Shown in pieces: positions 56,101 to 64,000 of a stretch of 64,000 nucleotides of DNA (positions within the stretch are counted from its first letter, which is position 1; each line of letters opens with the position of its first letter). The stretch comes from Bacteroidota bacterium. GTDB taxonomy: Bacteria > Bacteroidota > Bacteroidia > Cytophagales > Cytophagaceae. The position numbers and the translations under genes were made by a program. The notes below the pieces were generated by a model. That model saw only the letters and a list, made by a program, of their open reading frames with translations. It did not search any database and was not told the origin of the DNA. The DNA lies in assembly GCA_023391415.1 (NCBI GenBank), contig JAEWAY010000015.1:26235-90234 (forward strand), read 5' to 3'.

Positions 56101-59100
56101 AAGAGGGGTACGGTCAACGGGTTCAGAAGCTATGTAGACGGGGTTTTGGTCAATCAGCGAAACAGCGCCAATACCGCGGTTCCCGCCTTTACCAGCAATT
56201 TCTTCATTGGTTCGTACAATGGGGTTGGTTCTTTTACCAATGGCGCGCTGGACGATATATACATTTACTCCCGATCCCTGAGCCCGGAGGAAATCGGATA
56301 CCTGCATACCGGTTCCATGGGCGAGCTGATCAGTCTCGCCGGACCTTCGGACTTTACCATGCTCAGCGAAATCACCTCCGCCGACAAGCTGCGATGGAGA
56401 CTGAACTCTCTGCCGGGGCTCAACGAGTTTACCGATACCCGATATACCTTTGTTGTTCAGGCCGCCCGTCAGATACAGGATCCGGAAACCGGAGAACTGA
56501 AAGGAGATTGGCTCAACGCTGTTACGTATCGCCGGGTATTTACAGAAAGTGAAATCAGTTTTGATATCTATGAAAAGGAGCTATCCTGGTTTATACAACC
56601 TTCCAAAAACGATCAGACCTGGTACTGGAGAGCCGGGCTGCAATACATGCTTCCCGACGAAAACGGAGTACAACCCATACAATGGTCGGACGCGCGGACG
56701 ATACTGATTGACAAAAAACTTCCCGATATTCCCGCCGGTTATCTGACCTCTTCCGATCCGGAGGGTCATACGGACGATATCAACTGGGTATACGAAGTTA
56801 CTTACCTCAACGACGGCAAGACCGCGCAGACGATCAGCTATATGGACGGGCTGGGCAAGACGCGTCAGCAGCAGGTACTGTCCAATACCACCGGTCAGGT
56901 GCTGGCTACGGAAACCGTTTATAGCGAAGAAGGCAACGCGCCCGTGACCTCCATGGTGGCTCCGGTCAATAACCGGAAATTCGGCTACGCGCACCGCTTC
57001 TTCGATGTGTATCAGGGGGGCGTATGGGAAGATTTCTCCACCGCGCATTTTGACCGCGAAACAGTAGGTAGCGAATACAATACGCCTCGTGATCCTGTAG
57101 CGGTGGACAATACGGTCAAAGGCAGTGTCGCCAATTACTACAGCGACAATAATCCCTGGGAGCGATACGTCGACGACGCGGGGGGCTATCCCTATCAGTA
57201 CAGTCTCAACTATCAGGATCCGTTGGGCAGGCCGCTCAAAGCCGCGGGGCTGGGCGATGACTTCCGGATAAACAGCGGACGGGAAGTACTATTTCTTAAT
57301 TCCGGGGTGACGGAAGAAGAGCTGAGCCAGGTATATGGCCTGAGCAGAGCCGCCCAGATGAAGAAATACGTTTCCAAAGACGCGGTGATTGATCCCAACG
57401 GGATCACATCCATTTCCTATAAGGACGAAAAAGGCAATACCATAGCGACCGCGATGACCGCCTGCGAAACCGGCGACGCGATCGGGCTGGATCCGCTCAC
57501 GGAAGACGGCATGACCAGTTTTGTCAGTGGCGTCAACGTGCTGGACAACGATCAGCTCAACGCGCGGGATCGCTCCAGGCTGTCTACCGCCAATATATTG
57601 ATAACCTGTGGCGGTCAGGAGGTCGATCTGGACTATTCCATCGATCTGGGGGCTTATTCGACGACGGAAGGTTTCTGCGCGGTATGCGCCTATGAAGTCA
57701 ACTTCCGCGTGGTGGAAGATCAGACCGGTTATGTAGTCTTTGATCATACCGAGGAGCTGCCCGGCAGCGGCGCCAATGTGGACTGCGACGACAATACCGA
57801 TGTGTTTACCTGGGAGGAGACGGTGACCTTGCCTCGTGCCGGTACCTATACCATATACAGGGATCTGCGCCCGCGGGTCGATCAGGAAACCGGCCGTACC
57901 GTGCTGGAGACCCTGATCGAGGAACAGGAAAACCTGCTCCGTACGAGCAAGGAGACCCAAAAGACCGAGTTCAGGGATCAGTACTATAGTACCGAAGCCT
58001 GGTACGCGATGCGTAAGCTGAAGACGGATGGGGGAGATGTTGGTATGCCGATTATGAAGGAGTGTGTGGAGCGGTATGCAGGAAACTATTCATCCTCTGG
58101 TTACGCTAACGGAAATCGGTTAAGCGCTGCCAGATTTACATCTAATGTTACTGCGATTGATATTGATAGTGAAGACAATATTTATGTATTGGATGATAGA
58201 CGGTATATCAGAAAGATATCTACGTATAACGATTCCGTATCAACAATTTTTGATGGCTCTCTGTTGGGAATTATTATAAGAGGACTTTCTGTTGATGAAC
58301 AGGGTGGAGTGTACATTTCTCCCCACCATTCATCCGGGATTTATAAGGTAACAGGATTGGGTTCGGCTACCCTTCTTTATAACGGAAAATACGATATCGG
58401 AGCTATAGAGTATAAGAACAATGCCATTTATTTTACCCACAACTCGGACACGAATCGGGAAACGGCTTCCAATGTCTCCAAAATTGACCTGGCCGGCAAT
58501 CTGCTTATTGATAATTTTTTATCTCCCGGGAATGAACTTCCGTTTGCAATGTATCCGCTTTATACTTCCAACTCCTTGGTTGTTACAGGAAACAGCGGAT
58601 CAGAAGATGTATATTTCAGCTATGGGTTTTACGGTAGTAAAGTTTATAAAGTATCAACCGCAAATACCTTTGAAGTGATTGCCGGATCTGGTGCCAATGC
58701 CTATGGCGATGGATATGGAGAGAGTAGCAGTTTTATGATTGCTAGAGGCATTGCGATTGATCAAAGTGGTAATTTGTTATTATCAGACTATACAAGGCTT
58801 GCAAGCATTGATTTGTCCAACAGACTGGTTCGTACATATGCAGGTGGCACTTTTTCAGGCATAATAGATGGAGAGCTGAAAGATGTTTCTATAGATAACT
58901 CTGAAGATCTTGAGTTTGATTCAAAAGGTAATCTGTATTTTACCGATGCACGCTCCGTTCGCGTCATCAAACCATGCGGCTTTACCACTGAATGTGAAGA
59001 AAAACCAGCCGCGGCCACCCTTACACTGAAAGCGACGGCGCCGTCCAGAACAGTGCAGCGGCCGGGTAAGGAAGCTGACAACGCGATGCTTGTAGACATG

Positions 59101-62100
59101 AGGCCCACTATACCGCTTCCGGATTATAGCCGGATGGAAGCGTCATATTGGACGGAAAATAGTGTCCCCCGAAAAATAAGATCTCTGTTTAATTTTGACT
59201 TTTCACAGATTCCGGCTGGCGCCAGTATTCTTAACGCGCGACTTTATCTCTATGGAATAGAGGGTAGCTGGAACAACGCGGTGATCTCGCCCGCGACGGA
59301 AAACTCATGCTGGCTTGAGCGTGTAACCACTTCGTATCGGGAAAATACGGTAACATGGTCTACGATGCCCGCCACGACAAGCGTAAACAGAGTAGAGATA
59401 CCCTCTTCCGTGGTACCGGGGGAAAATCTGGATGTAGATGTTACCAGTCTTATTCAGGATATTGTGAATGAGTCGGAGTCTTCCTTTGGTTTTATGTTTA
59501 AGCTACAGAATGAAACGCAGCCCCACAGCGCCCGTATCTTTGCATCCTCGGCACATGCCGACCCCGCCAGACATCCGCGTCTGGAGGTGACGTACATCAA
59601 CGGGCCGACGAACTGCGCCGGGCTTTCTTCAACGGCTACTTACGCCACGGCGGAGCTTTACGCGGACCCGGCGCCTATGGCTTCGGGTACGCCGGTATGG
59701 CTGGGTTCGGCCAACTGGCTCAGAGAGATGGATGAGGAAGCGTTCGCCGCCTCGCTGGCCGCCGATGTCAATACGGGTACCTCCACCCACGGATTTGCCG
59801 CTTCGGCGCTGAAGAGTAAGACGATGCCGGGAGTGCCCGGAAATAAGCTGTCTGTATCGGCCCCCTACAACTCCGGTGCGGACTACAATGGCTGGCGCCT
59901 GCGTCTGGATATGGACTACGCTCCCGCGGTCGAAGGCTGCTTCGAGCTCAACGGAGACAATCTGATATATAACTCCGCCATGGAAGCTTCGCTTGCCGGT
60001 ATATTGAGTGACTACCAGCCGGGCGCGGTCAACAATCCGGGATATTATATACTGGCCGGCAACGCGACGGATTTCCACGCTTCCCTGCCTTCTGTAACCG
60101 ATCATACCGGCGGCGGAGATTTTATGATTGGCAAAGGCGATACCGCGTCGGTTATATCTAACATATGGAAACAGGGCGTATCGGTAGAGAAAAATACAAC
60201 CTATACCTTCTCCCTTTGGGCGATTGGTCTGACTGCTGAAAATCCGTCCCGTCTGCGCCTGAAGATCAATGGAGCGGAAGTGGGTAGTCCGGTAACGTTG
60301 ACCGAAGACTGGAGAGAGATCCGTTACCAGTGGAACTCCGGCGGCAGTACCGTCGCCAATCTTTCGATCGAAGAGGTGTCGGGGGCGGCTACGGGCAATG
60401 TGTTCGGAATCGACGACATCGCGTTCAAAAGAAATAAAACCTCCGAAGGGGTATTTGCCGGCGGATCGGATGACGAGTGCGAGTCTGTACGCTGGTACCT
60501 GGATCAGGTCCGGCTGGAAGACGTGCCGGGCGGTACGGATAAGCGGATCGTGGACCTCGATGGGAAAACGGGTGGCGTGATCGGGACGGAAGTCCTGCAA
60601 ATCGCCGATCCCGGAGCGCCGGTAGCCGCTTCGGCCTCCACGCGCGACGCCTTTATCGCCCAATACAAATCCATGCACTGGGTAGATCTGCGTCCGGACG
60701 ATATCACTTCCATGGAGGTGTATACAGTGACCCCGGATCAGTTGCCGCTTATAAACGATGACAAAACGCTCGAATCGGCGCTCGAAGATTTTTATCTGAT
60801 CAAAGTAGCGTTCAGAGGGCCTTCCTGCGAGGATAAATGTGTACCTGTTGATTTTGACAAGTCCTGCGATCTGGCCTGCGACGAACGTCTGCTGGAGCTG
60901 AAAGCCGCCAGGCAGGAAGCGTATGAAGCGCTGTCGGATATCGCGGAGCAGATACCGCTGGGAGCGAATCTTTATACGCTCAAGCAACTGGTAGACAATT
61001 TTTATCCTTTTAACGAAAGTGTCTTTGAAGTCTTCGAGGCGGAAGAAAACGACCTGGAAGAGGCTTTCGAAGCCTATCAGCTATATGAAATGTCGGATCT
61101 GGCCGTACGGAATTTTAATTTCGACAAGTGTGTCAACGCCTGCCTGACCGGCGGCGCCGACGCGGAAAACATATGCGTCACCTGCCAGGGGGTCTACAGC
61201 GTATGTGTGGGCGAGAACATCACCGAACTGACCGAAGGACATAACTACCTGGTGACCCGCTGGGAAGATGAAGACGGATTCCCCTACGCGACGATCGACG
61301 ATATGGACTCCGACGAGATCGGAAAGCTGGGAACATGGCTGCATAGCTTCCTCGAGGAAGAGTTTAGCGACCCCTTTGTCAGAAACCTCGACAACTGGTA
61401 CCAGACAGCGGGCGAGGCCAGCAATGACTGCTCCAGTTGCACGGGACCTTCCAGTCCGTATTGCGACCCCAACTCCTGGAATGTGAGCCGGTTTCCCGAT
61501 ATCCTGATGCCCGTGCTGGAAGCGGCCAACGCGGGCTGTCAGCGCGAATACGACAATTGCGTCGGTCTGGCGACCAATCCGGCTCTGACCCTTTGCGAGC
61601 AGAACCTGTCCGATTGTATCGCCATTATTCCGGAGGGGCTCAGCAACCAGGACTATCAGGACTACTACGATCAGTGCCTGATCGAGGTAGACTGCTCCGG
61701 AGACCTGTCCGGAGTAGAGGAAGGGGAGCGGAGGATGATGATCTATGAAGTGCAGAAAGAGCTGCATCTTGATTACAATATCATCATGGCCAAGACCGAG
61801 GAGGTATACCTTCAGACCCTCAGTCTGACGCTGCCTGAGCTCGCTTTATACCTGTTTGACTATCAGTACGCCGAAGCGTGCCGGATCGCCTGTGAAGGTC
61901 AGTTTGAAGAAGCCTTCGACGCCTGGTATGAGCAGCGGCTGCTCACCACGCGTGAACGCGTCGAAGAAGCTTTCCTGAGCCAGTGCTATAACCGTAATGA
62001 ATCGTTTACCGCTACCTTTGAGCAGTCGTATTACCACTATACCCTGTATGAATATGACGAGGCCGGCCGCCTTACCGGTACCGTACCGCCGGAAGGCGTC

Positions 62101-64000
62101 GACTTTGTCGATACCGACCATCCGGATCCGCTGGTCAGCGGACGTACGCCGGCACATCGTATGAAAACGCGGTATGAAAGCAACAGTCTCAACCAACTGC
62201 TGGTATCGGAAACTCCGGATGGGGGAGAAACCCGGTATCTGTACGACAAGGCGGGCAGAGTTCGTTTCTCCCAGAACGCGGAGCAGATGGCGCGGGGCGA
62301 AGCCCGGAATCTCTTTATATTCAGCTATACCAACTATGACCCGGAGACAGGCCGCGTCACTGAGATCGGCGAGTTTCGTACCACCAAAAATACCAGGGAC
62401 GTCTATGGCTGGCAGCGCCTTTCGGGTACGATGCCCGTGACCTATCTGAACGAGCGGGTAAACAATCTGCTATGGCCCTCGGACGCGGCCCGCTGTTTTG
62501 AGCGGAACTATTTCTACTACGATAGGCCGATGTTGACCGGTCTGGAAGGCCTCAGTCAGGAAAATGTGCAGGAGCGGGTATCCAAAGTAGCCAACGCGCA
62601 CGGAGCTACCTACTACAGCTACGACGAGCACGGACGTGCCAAAACCGTCGTGCAGGAATTGCTGGATCCGGAGGAAGAAGCCATGCGCTTCAAAACCATA
62701 GACTACAGCTTCGACAAGCTCACCTCACAGGTTACGCAGGTCGTGTATCAGAAAGGAGTGCCGGGTGAGGAGTTCGCGCACAAGTATACCTATGATGAAG
62801 ATAATCGTCTGAGTGAAGTTTTTGTAGCCAGAGAGCGCTTGCGGAGAGGTGTGTCAACGACAAAAACACCGCGTAGCACCATCACAGCCCGCGACTTTGT
62901 CTGGGAAGGAGGAGGGCCGATTACCATTGAGTTCTGGGCTAAGATCGCGGCTTCGGATGTGGGAGGCTGGGCATTCTGGACCGGAGTTGCTGAGAATGAG
63001 CGGATCTCTGCCCATGTACCCTGGACAGACAACAGGCTTTGCTGGGATTATGGTGACTATCTGGGCGACGGAAGGGTGCGGGTTGACTACTCGCCTTATC
63101 TTGACCAATGGACACATATAGCTCTTGTTTCGGAAGGTATTGGCGGGCGCTTCAAAGGTATTTATCTCAATGGTGAGCTGGTTGCTTCAGAAACAGTTTC
63201 AGACGGACCCGCTACCAGAAGTGTCTTGCAACTGGCGTATGATTACAAAGGTTCACTGGACGACTTCCGGATCTGGAATAAAGTGCTCTCCGCCTCAGAA
63301 GTCAGTTATTATATGCGGCATAACGCGCGAGGAAACGAACCTGCACTGCAGTTGTACTGGAATTTTGATGAGCCGGAAGGCTTGAATGTCATCGATCTGA
63401 CCGGCAATTATCCGGCAGTCATGTATCCCGGATATACGGAACGAATCGTTTATGACCGTTCCGGCGAACCCGCGGATTATGCCTGGGAGCGGGTAGCTCA
63501 GTACGAGTACTACATGCACGGGCCGCTCAAGTCCAAAGGGTTGGGCGAGTATGTTCAGAAGCTGGACTATGTCTACAATCTTCAGGGCTGGCTCAAGGCG
63601 ATCAACCATCCGCTGAGCGGGAAAGATCCCGGAGAGGACTACTATTCCAATGGTCTGTACGCGCGCGACGTCTTTGGCGAGATACTCAATTACTACGCCG
63701 GCGATTACAAGCGTACCGGTTCCGGACTGCTGGCAGCCGACGCCATTACACCGGGCGCCAATACCCATGTGAAAGATAAGGGCAAGGACCTCTTCAACGG
63801 CAATATATCCTCCACAGTAACCTATACCGGCTTTGATCAGGCGGGAGGAAGCGCGGATCCGCTGATGGCGCAAGGTTACCGCTACGATTACCTCAATCGT
63901 CTGGTGAGCACCTTTACGGAGACAGCCTTACCGACAGCCTTTAGCGGCTGGTCGGCCTCGTCGGTCACGACGCTCGACAATATCTATCAGGAAAACCTGA
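53101..64000 (+). CDS. Giant mosaic YD-repeat (RHS) surface protein B, open at right edge
   Basis: A continuous reading frame from ATG 53101 to the last base: at least 3,633 codons with no stop. Order of modules by approximate residue: signal peptide 1-22; right-handed beta-helix repeats 100-720; LamG 867-1,080; FN3-like 1,085-1,205; DUF6443-like RHS-entry domain 1,215-1,350 (QTISYMDGLGKTRQQQVLSN); NHL-like propeller 1,659-1,964; DNRLRE-like 1,974-2,167 (VPRKIRSLFNFDFSQIPAGA); jelly-roll 2,280-2,447; Cys-rich helical segment 2,574-2,964; RHS YD repeats with the Bacteroidota YHYTLYEYDEAG and VPPEGV motif 2,970-3,240; second LamG 3,257-3,444; further YD repeats to the edge. The core and any toxin tip lie beyond the window. 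Gene-start context: 32 bases after the LolA-like gene. Confidence 0.9.
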   Translation, partial: MLFAKQSPLILFFCILAHLVNGASNVFVVNKTIDDGSVGTLRWAINQVNLSDEEDDNEIRFSSGGSEMNITLGSSLPIVTRKVHFNGAFGWDISDGPRVRIDFIYSDLGMIIIADHCRIEGLNFASSKEFAIKISGRHTTIIKNVINSNGTTEMAKGIWVYKADSTHIYDNRIATNFSAIEQYRWLPFPVYIEGASYTLVENNIVAGYFGGIKHGTHPAFPYYHAGKITVTGDSYHTEIYGNYLGNNGVIGLVGRGAFSSGVYVTAGPLKTMIGGVDKAKNIISGNYGYGIHLQGASDVSIFNNHIGCNESGDDIIKNWDGIVLEASSNIRIGSIESGASNVISGNEYKGIWFRYGNDHVWVENNRIGTTANGLSSLPNKNGIAFITENDNGDPHDSYNGDFDNTRFETSTRVYIGGDTEASGNLISGNSSFGVWIYEKKGSVYFRNNKIGVNAAGTAALANRYGIYIRNSYEGIFIGGMRNEGNLISGNTVDGVHMMQSSNVHIYGNRIGTNFAGTAAIKNNNGVKLYFSSDCYVGKGGDYANIISGNSTGAGVMVQNSHSNYIQGNFIGTDISGQSAIPNIHGVHFMGSGADNNIVGGTITKDGNVISGNTEAGVYLAGAGNKVEGNKIGTNTSGDNTIPNKYGVLTYNGDAYIGGPTNQHGNLIKGNSLEGIFGSGVLVKNLLIYNNLIQNNGNNGVLLNGDASHCEIGAPGKGNTFSGNGASGLSLVKANYVRISGNSFYSNNNLAINLNQAEVFPGNQSKAAPVITSVMYDRSAQTLLVYGTATAGDTIELFSSANVSQTAYQYLGRSLITNSSGVWKAQISGGAMLTGYLVATATRNKRTSQLSSRYAYDLCEAPPALLGDLKAYYPFSGNANDFSGNGYNGSVSGATLTTDRFGNAASAYLFDGVNDYIECIDLKSITDKDEFSVAFWFKGTSLRSGVRVQTSSGSIRAGYNNSGNWPVPGNFLSFDGAEINPSVFTGTNVQDNQWHHIALTWKRGTVNGFRSYVDGVLVNQRNSANTAVPAFTSNFFIGSYNGVGSFTNGALDDIYIYSRSLSPEEIGYLHTGSMGELISLAGPSDFTMLSEITSADKLRWRLNSLPGLNEFTDTRYTFVVQAARQIQDPETGELKGDWLNAVTYRRVFTESEISFDIYEKELSWFIQPSKNDQTWYWRAGLQYMLPDENGVQPIQWSDARTILIDKKLPDIPAGYLTSSDPEGHTDDINWVYEVTYLNDGKTAQTISYMDGLGKTRQQQVLSNTTGQVLATETVYSEEGNAPVTSMVAPVNNRKFGYAHRFFDVYQGGVWEDFSTAHFDRETVGSEYNTPRDPVAVDNTVKGSVANYYSDNNPWERYVDDAGGYPYQYSLNYQDPLGRPLKAAGLGDDFRINSGREVLFLNSGVTEEELSQVYGLSRAAQMKKYVSKDAVIDPNGITSISYKDEKGNTIATAMTACETGDAIGLDPLTEDGMTSFVSGVNVLDNDQLNARDRSRLSTANILITCGGQEVDLDYSIDLGAYSTTEGFCAVCAYEVNFRVVEDQTGYVVFDHTEELPGSGANVDCDDNTDVFTWEETVTLPRAGTYTIYRDLRPRVDQETGRTVLETLIEEQENLLRTSKETQKTEFRDQYYSTEAWYAMRKLKTDGGDVGMPIMKECVERYAGNYSSSGYANGNRLSAARFTSNVTAIDIDSEDNIYVLDDRRYIRKISTYNDSVSTIFDGSLLGIIIRGLSVDEQGGVYISPHHSSGIYKVTGLGSATLLYNGKYDIGAIEYKNNAIYFTHNSDTNRETASNVSKIDLAGNLLIDNFLSPGNELPFAMYPLYTSNSLVVTGNSGSEDVYFSYGFYGSKVYKVSTANTFEVIAGSGANAYGDGYGESSSFMIARGIAIDQSGNLLLSDYTRLASIDLSNRLVRTYAGGTFSGIIDGELKDVSIDNSEDLEFDSKGNLYFTDARSVRVIKPCGFTTECEEKPAAATLTLKATAPSRTVQRPGKEADNAMLVDMRPTIPLPDYSRMEASYWTENSVPRKIRSLFNFDFSQIPAGASILNARLYLYGIEGSWNNAVISPATENSCWLERVTTSYRENTVTWSTMPATTSVNRVEIPSSVVPGENLDVDVTSLIQDIVNESESSFGFMFKLQNETQPHSARIFASSAHADPARHPRLEVTYINGPTNCAGLSSTATYATAELYADPAPMASGTPVWLGSANWLREMDEEAFAASLAADVNTGTSTHGFAASALKSKTMPGVPGNKLSVSAPYNSGADYNGWRLRLDMDYAPAVEGCFELNGDNLIYNSAMEASLAGILSDYQPGAVNNPGYYILAGNATDFHASLPSVTDHTGGGDFMIGKGDTASVISNIWKQGVSVEKNTTYTFSLWAIGLTAENPSRLRLKINGAEVGSPVTLTEDWREIRYQWNSGGSTVANLSIEEVSGAATGNVFGIDDIAFKRNKTSEGVFAGGSDDECESVRWYLDQVRLEDVPGGTDKRIVDLDGKTGGVIGTEVLQIADPGAPVAASASTRDAFIAQYKSMHWVDLRPDDITSMEVYTVTPDQLPLINDDKTLESALEDFYLIKVAFRGPSCEDKCVPVDFDKSCDLACDERLLELKAARQEAYEALSDIAEQIPLGANLYTLKQLVDNFYPFNESVFEVFEAEENDLEEAFEAYQLYEMSDLAVRNFNFDKCVNACLTGGADAENICVTCQGVYSVCVGENITELTEGHNYLVTRWEDEDGFPYATIDDMDSDEIGKLGTWLHSFLEEEFSDPFVRNLDNWYQTAGEASNDCSSCTGPSSPYCDPNSWNVSRFPDILMPVLEAANAGCQREYDNCVGLATNPALTLCEQNLSDCIAIIPEGLSNQDYQDYYDQCLIEVDCSGDLSGVEEGERRMMIYEVQKELHLDYNIIMAKTEEVYLQTLSLTLPELALYLFDYQYAEACRIACEGQFEEAFDAWYEQRLLTTRERVEEAFLSQCYNRNESFTATFEQSYYHYTLYEYDEAGRLTGTVPPEGVDFVDTDHPDPLVSGRTPAHRMKTRYESNSLNQLLVSETPDGGETRYLYDKAGRVRFSQNAEQMARGEARNLFIFSYTNYDPETGRVTEIGEFRTTKNTRDVYGWQRLSGTMPVTYLNERVNNLLWPSDAARCFERNYFYYDRPMLTGLEGLSQENVQERVSKVANAHGATYYSYDEHGRAKTVVQELLDPEEEAMRFKTIDYSFDKLTSQVTQVVYQKGVPGEEFAHKYTYDEDNRLSEVFVARERLRRGVSTTKTPRSTITARDFVWEGGGPITIEFWAKIAASDVGGWAFWTGVAENERISAHVPWTDNRLCWDYGDYLGDGRVRVDYSPYLDQWTHIALVSEGIGGRFKGIYLNGELVASETVSDGPATRSVLQLAYDYKGSLDDFRIWNKVLSASEVSYYMRHNARGNEPALQLYWNFDEPEGLNVIDLTGNYPAVMYPGYTERIVYDRSGEPADYAWERVAQYEYYMHGPLKSKGLGEYVQKLDYVYNLQGWLKAINHPLSGKDPGEDYYSNGLYARDVFGEILNYYAGDYKRTGSGLLAADAITPGANTHVKDKGKDLFNGNISSTVTYTGFDQAGGSADPLMAQGYRYDYLNRLVSTFTETALPTAFSGWSASSVTTLDNIYQENL
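53941..55310 (+). repeat. About eight tandem beta-helix repeats inside the giant RHS protein
   Basis: Residues 281-740 of protein B repeat a unit of about 55-60 residues: GNxISGNxxxGVxxxxSxN, then xxIxxNxIGTNxxGxxAI and PNxxGVxI. Copies begin near residues 281, 342, 420, 485, 543, 604, 664 and 717. The consensus fits a right-handed parallel beta-helix of the NosD/pectate-lyase type. The DNA is AT-richer than the parts that follow 55690 and the copies are diverged at nucleotide level, so expansion is old. Confidence 0.75.

Noticed and set aside
59629..60987. 452-codon minus-strand frame
   Set aside because: Long, but antisense to protein B, whose frame has recognisable modules through the same stretch. 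Its product is rich in Arg/Gly/Val as expected for a shadow in GC-rich DNA.
1..64000. CRISPR arrays, insertion sequences, rRNA or tRNA genes
   Set aside because: No direct-repeat/spacer pattern, no transposase-like product with flanking inverted repeats and no cloverleaf other than the tmRNA acceptor domain was recognised. A tRNA or covariance-model scan would be needed to exclude small ones.

Overview
The window looks like a chromosomal stretch of a Bacteroidota bacterium, probably a free-living Cytophagales-type organism. The basis is: two TonB-dependent receptors with an N-terminal carboxypeptidase-like domain, a protein with a type IX secretion (T9SS) sorting tail, a DUF4374 lipoprotein, giant Bacteroidota-style YD-repeat (RHS) proteins, promoter matches of the TTG-N20-TAnnTTTG type, and a tmRNA whose tag reads GEENYALAA. 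Genus cannot be fixed from sequence alone. Both edges cut genes.

Region 1 (1-9100) is iron handling. On the minus strand lie an NRPS-independent siderophore synthetase, a nitroreductase-like flavoprotein and a PLP decarboxylase that runs off the left edge; a LuxR-type response regulator sits upstream. Rightward from an AT-rich promoter region follow a TonB-dependent receptor and a DUF4374 lipoprotein, a pair resembling the XusA/XusB xenosiderophore system. The cell may therefore both make and capture siderophores here.

Region 2 (9200-18430) is mixed: a metallophosphoesterase lipoprotein with a small outer-membrane-like protein, an AraC regulator, a DUF4256 protein, an ArsR/AHSA1/DoxX operon with a paired repeat that looks like its operator, an SDR dehydrogenase, a small secreted protein, a second TonB receptor and a gene remnant.

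Region 3 (18474-26404, minus strand) is a heavy-metal efflux island: OmpR-type regulator, histidine kinase, TolC-like channel, membrane-fusion lipoprotein and CzcA/CusA-type RND pump. It is followed by the tmRNA gene, a TerC-family membrane protein and a DUF481-like outer-membrane protein.

Region 4 (29246-36279) holds an AraC regulator divergent from a TolC/EmrA/EmrB-like drug efflux operon, a small lipoprotein, and a convergent T9SS-exported repeat protein.

Region 5 (36854-43750) is a sugar-oxidation/cleavage cluster: a pyranose-oxidase-like GMC flavoprotein, an IolE-like dehydratase gene interrupted by a frameshift exactly at CTT-TGA, a GH63-like glycosidase and an FG-GAP lipoprotein.

Region 6 (44031-64000) is the most unusual part: a tightly packed rightward set of an OmpH/Skp-like periplasmic chaperone, a lipoprotein, a 2,120-residue SpvB/RHS-like protein, a LolA-like secreted protein, and a giant mosaic RHS protein of at least 3,633 residues with a beta-helix, LamG, NHL propeller, DNRLRE-like and jelly-roll modules. 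It is still open at the right edge, where any toxin tip and immunity gene would lie. It looks like a dedicated export-and-display system for giant YD-repeat proteins.
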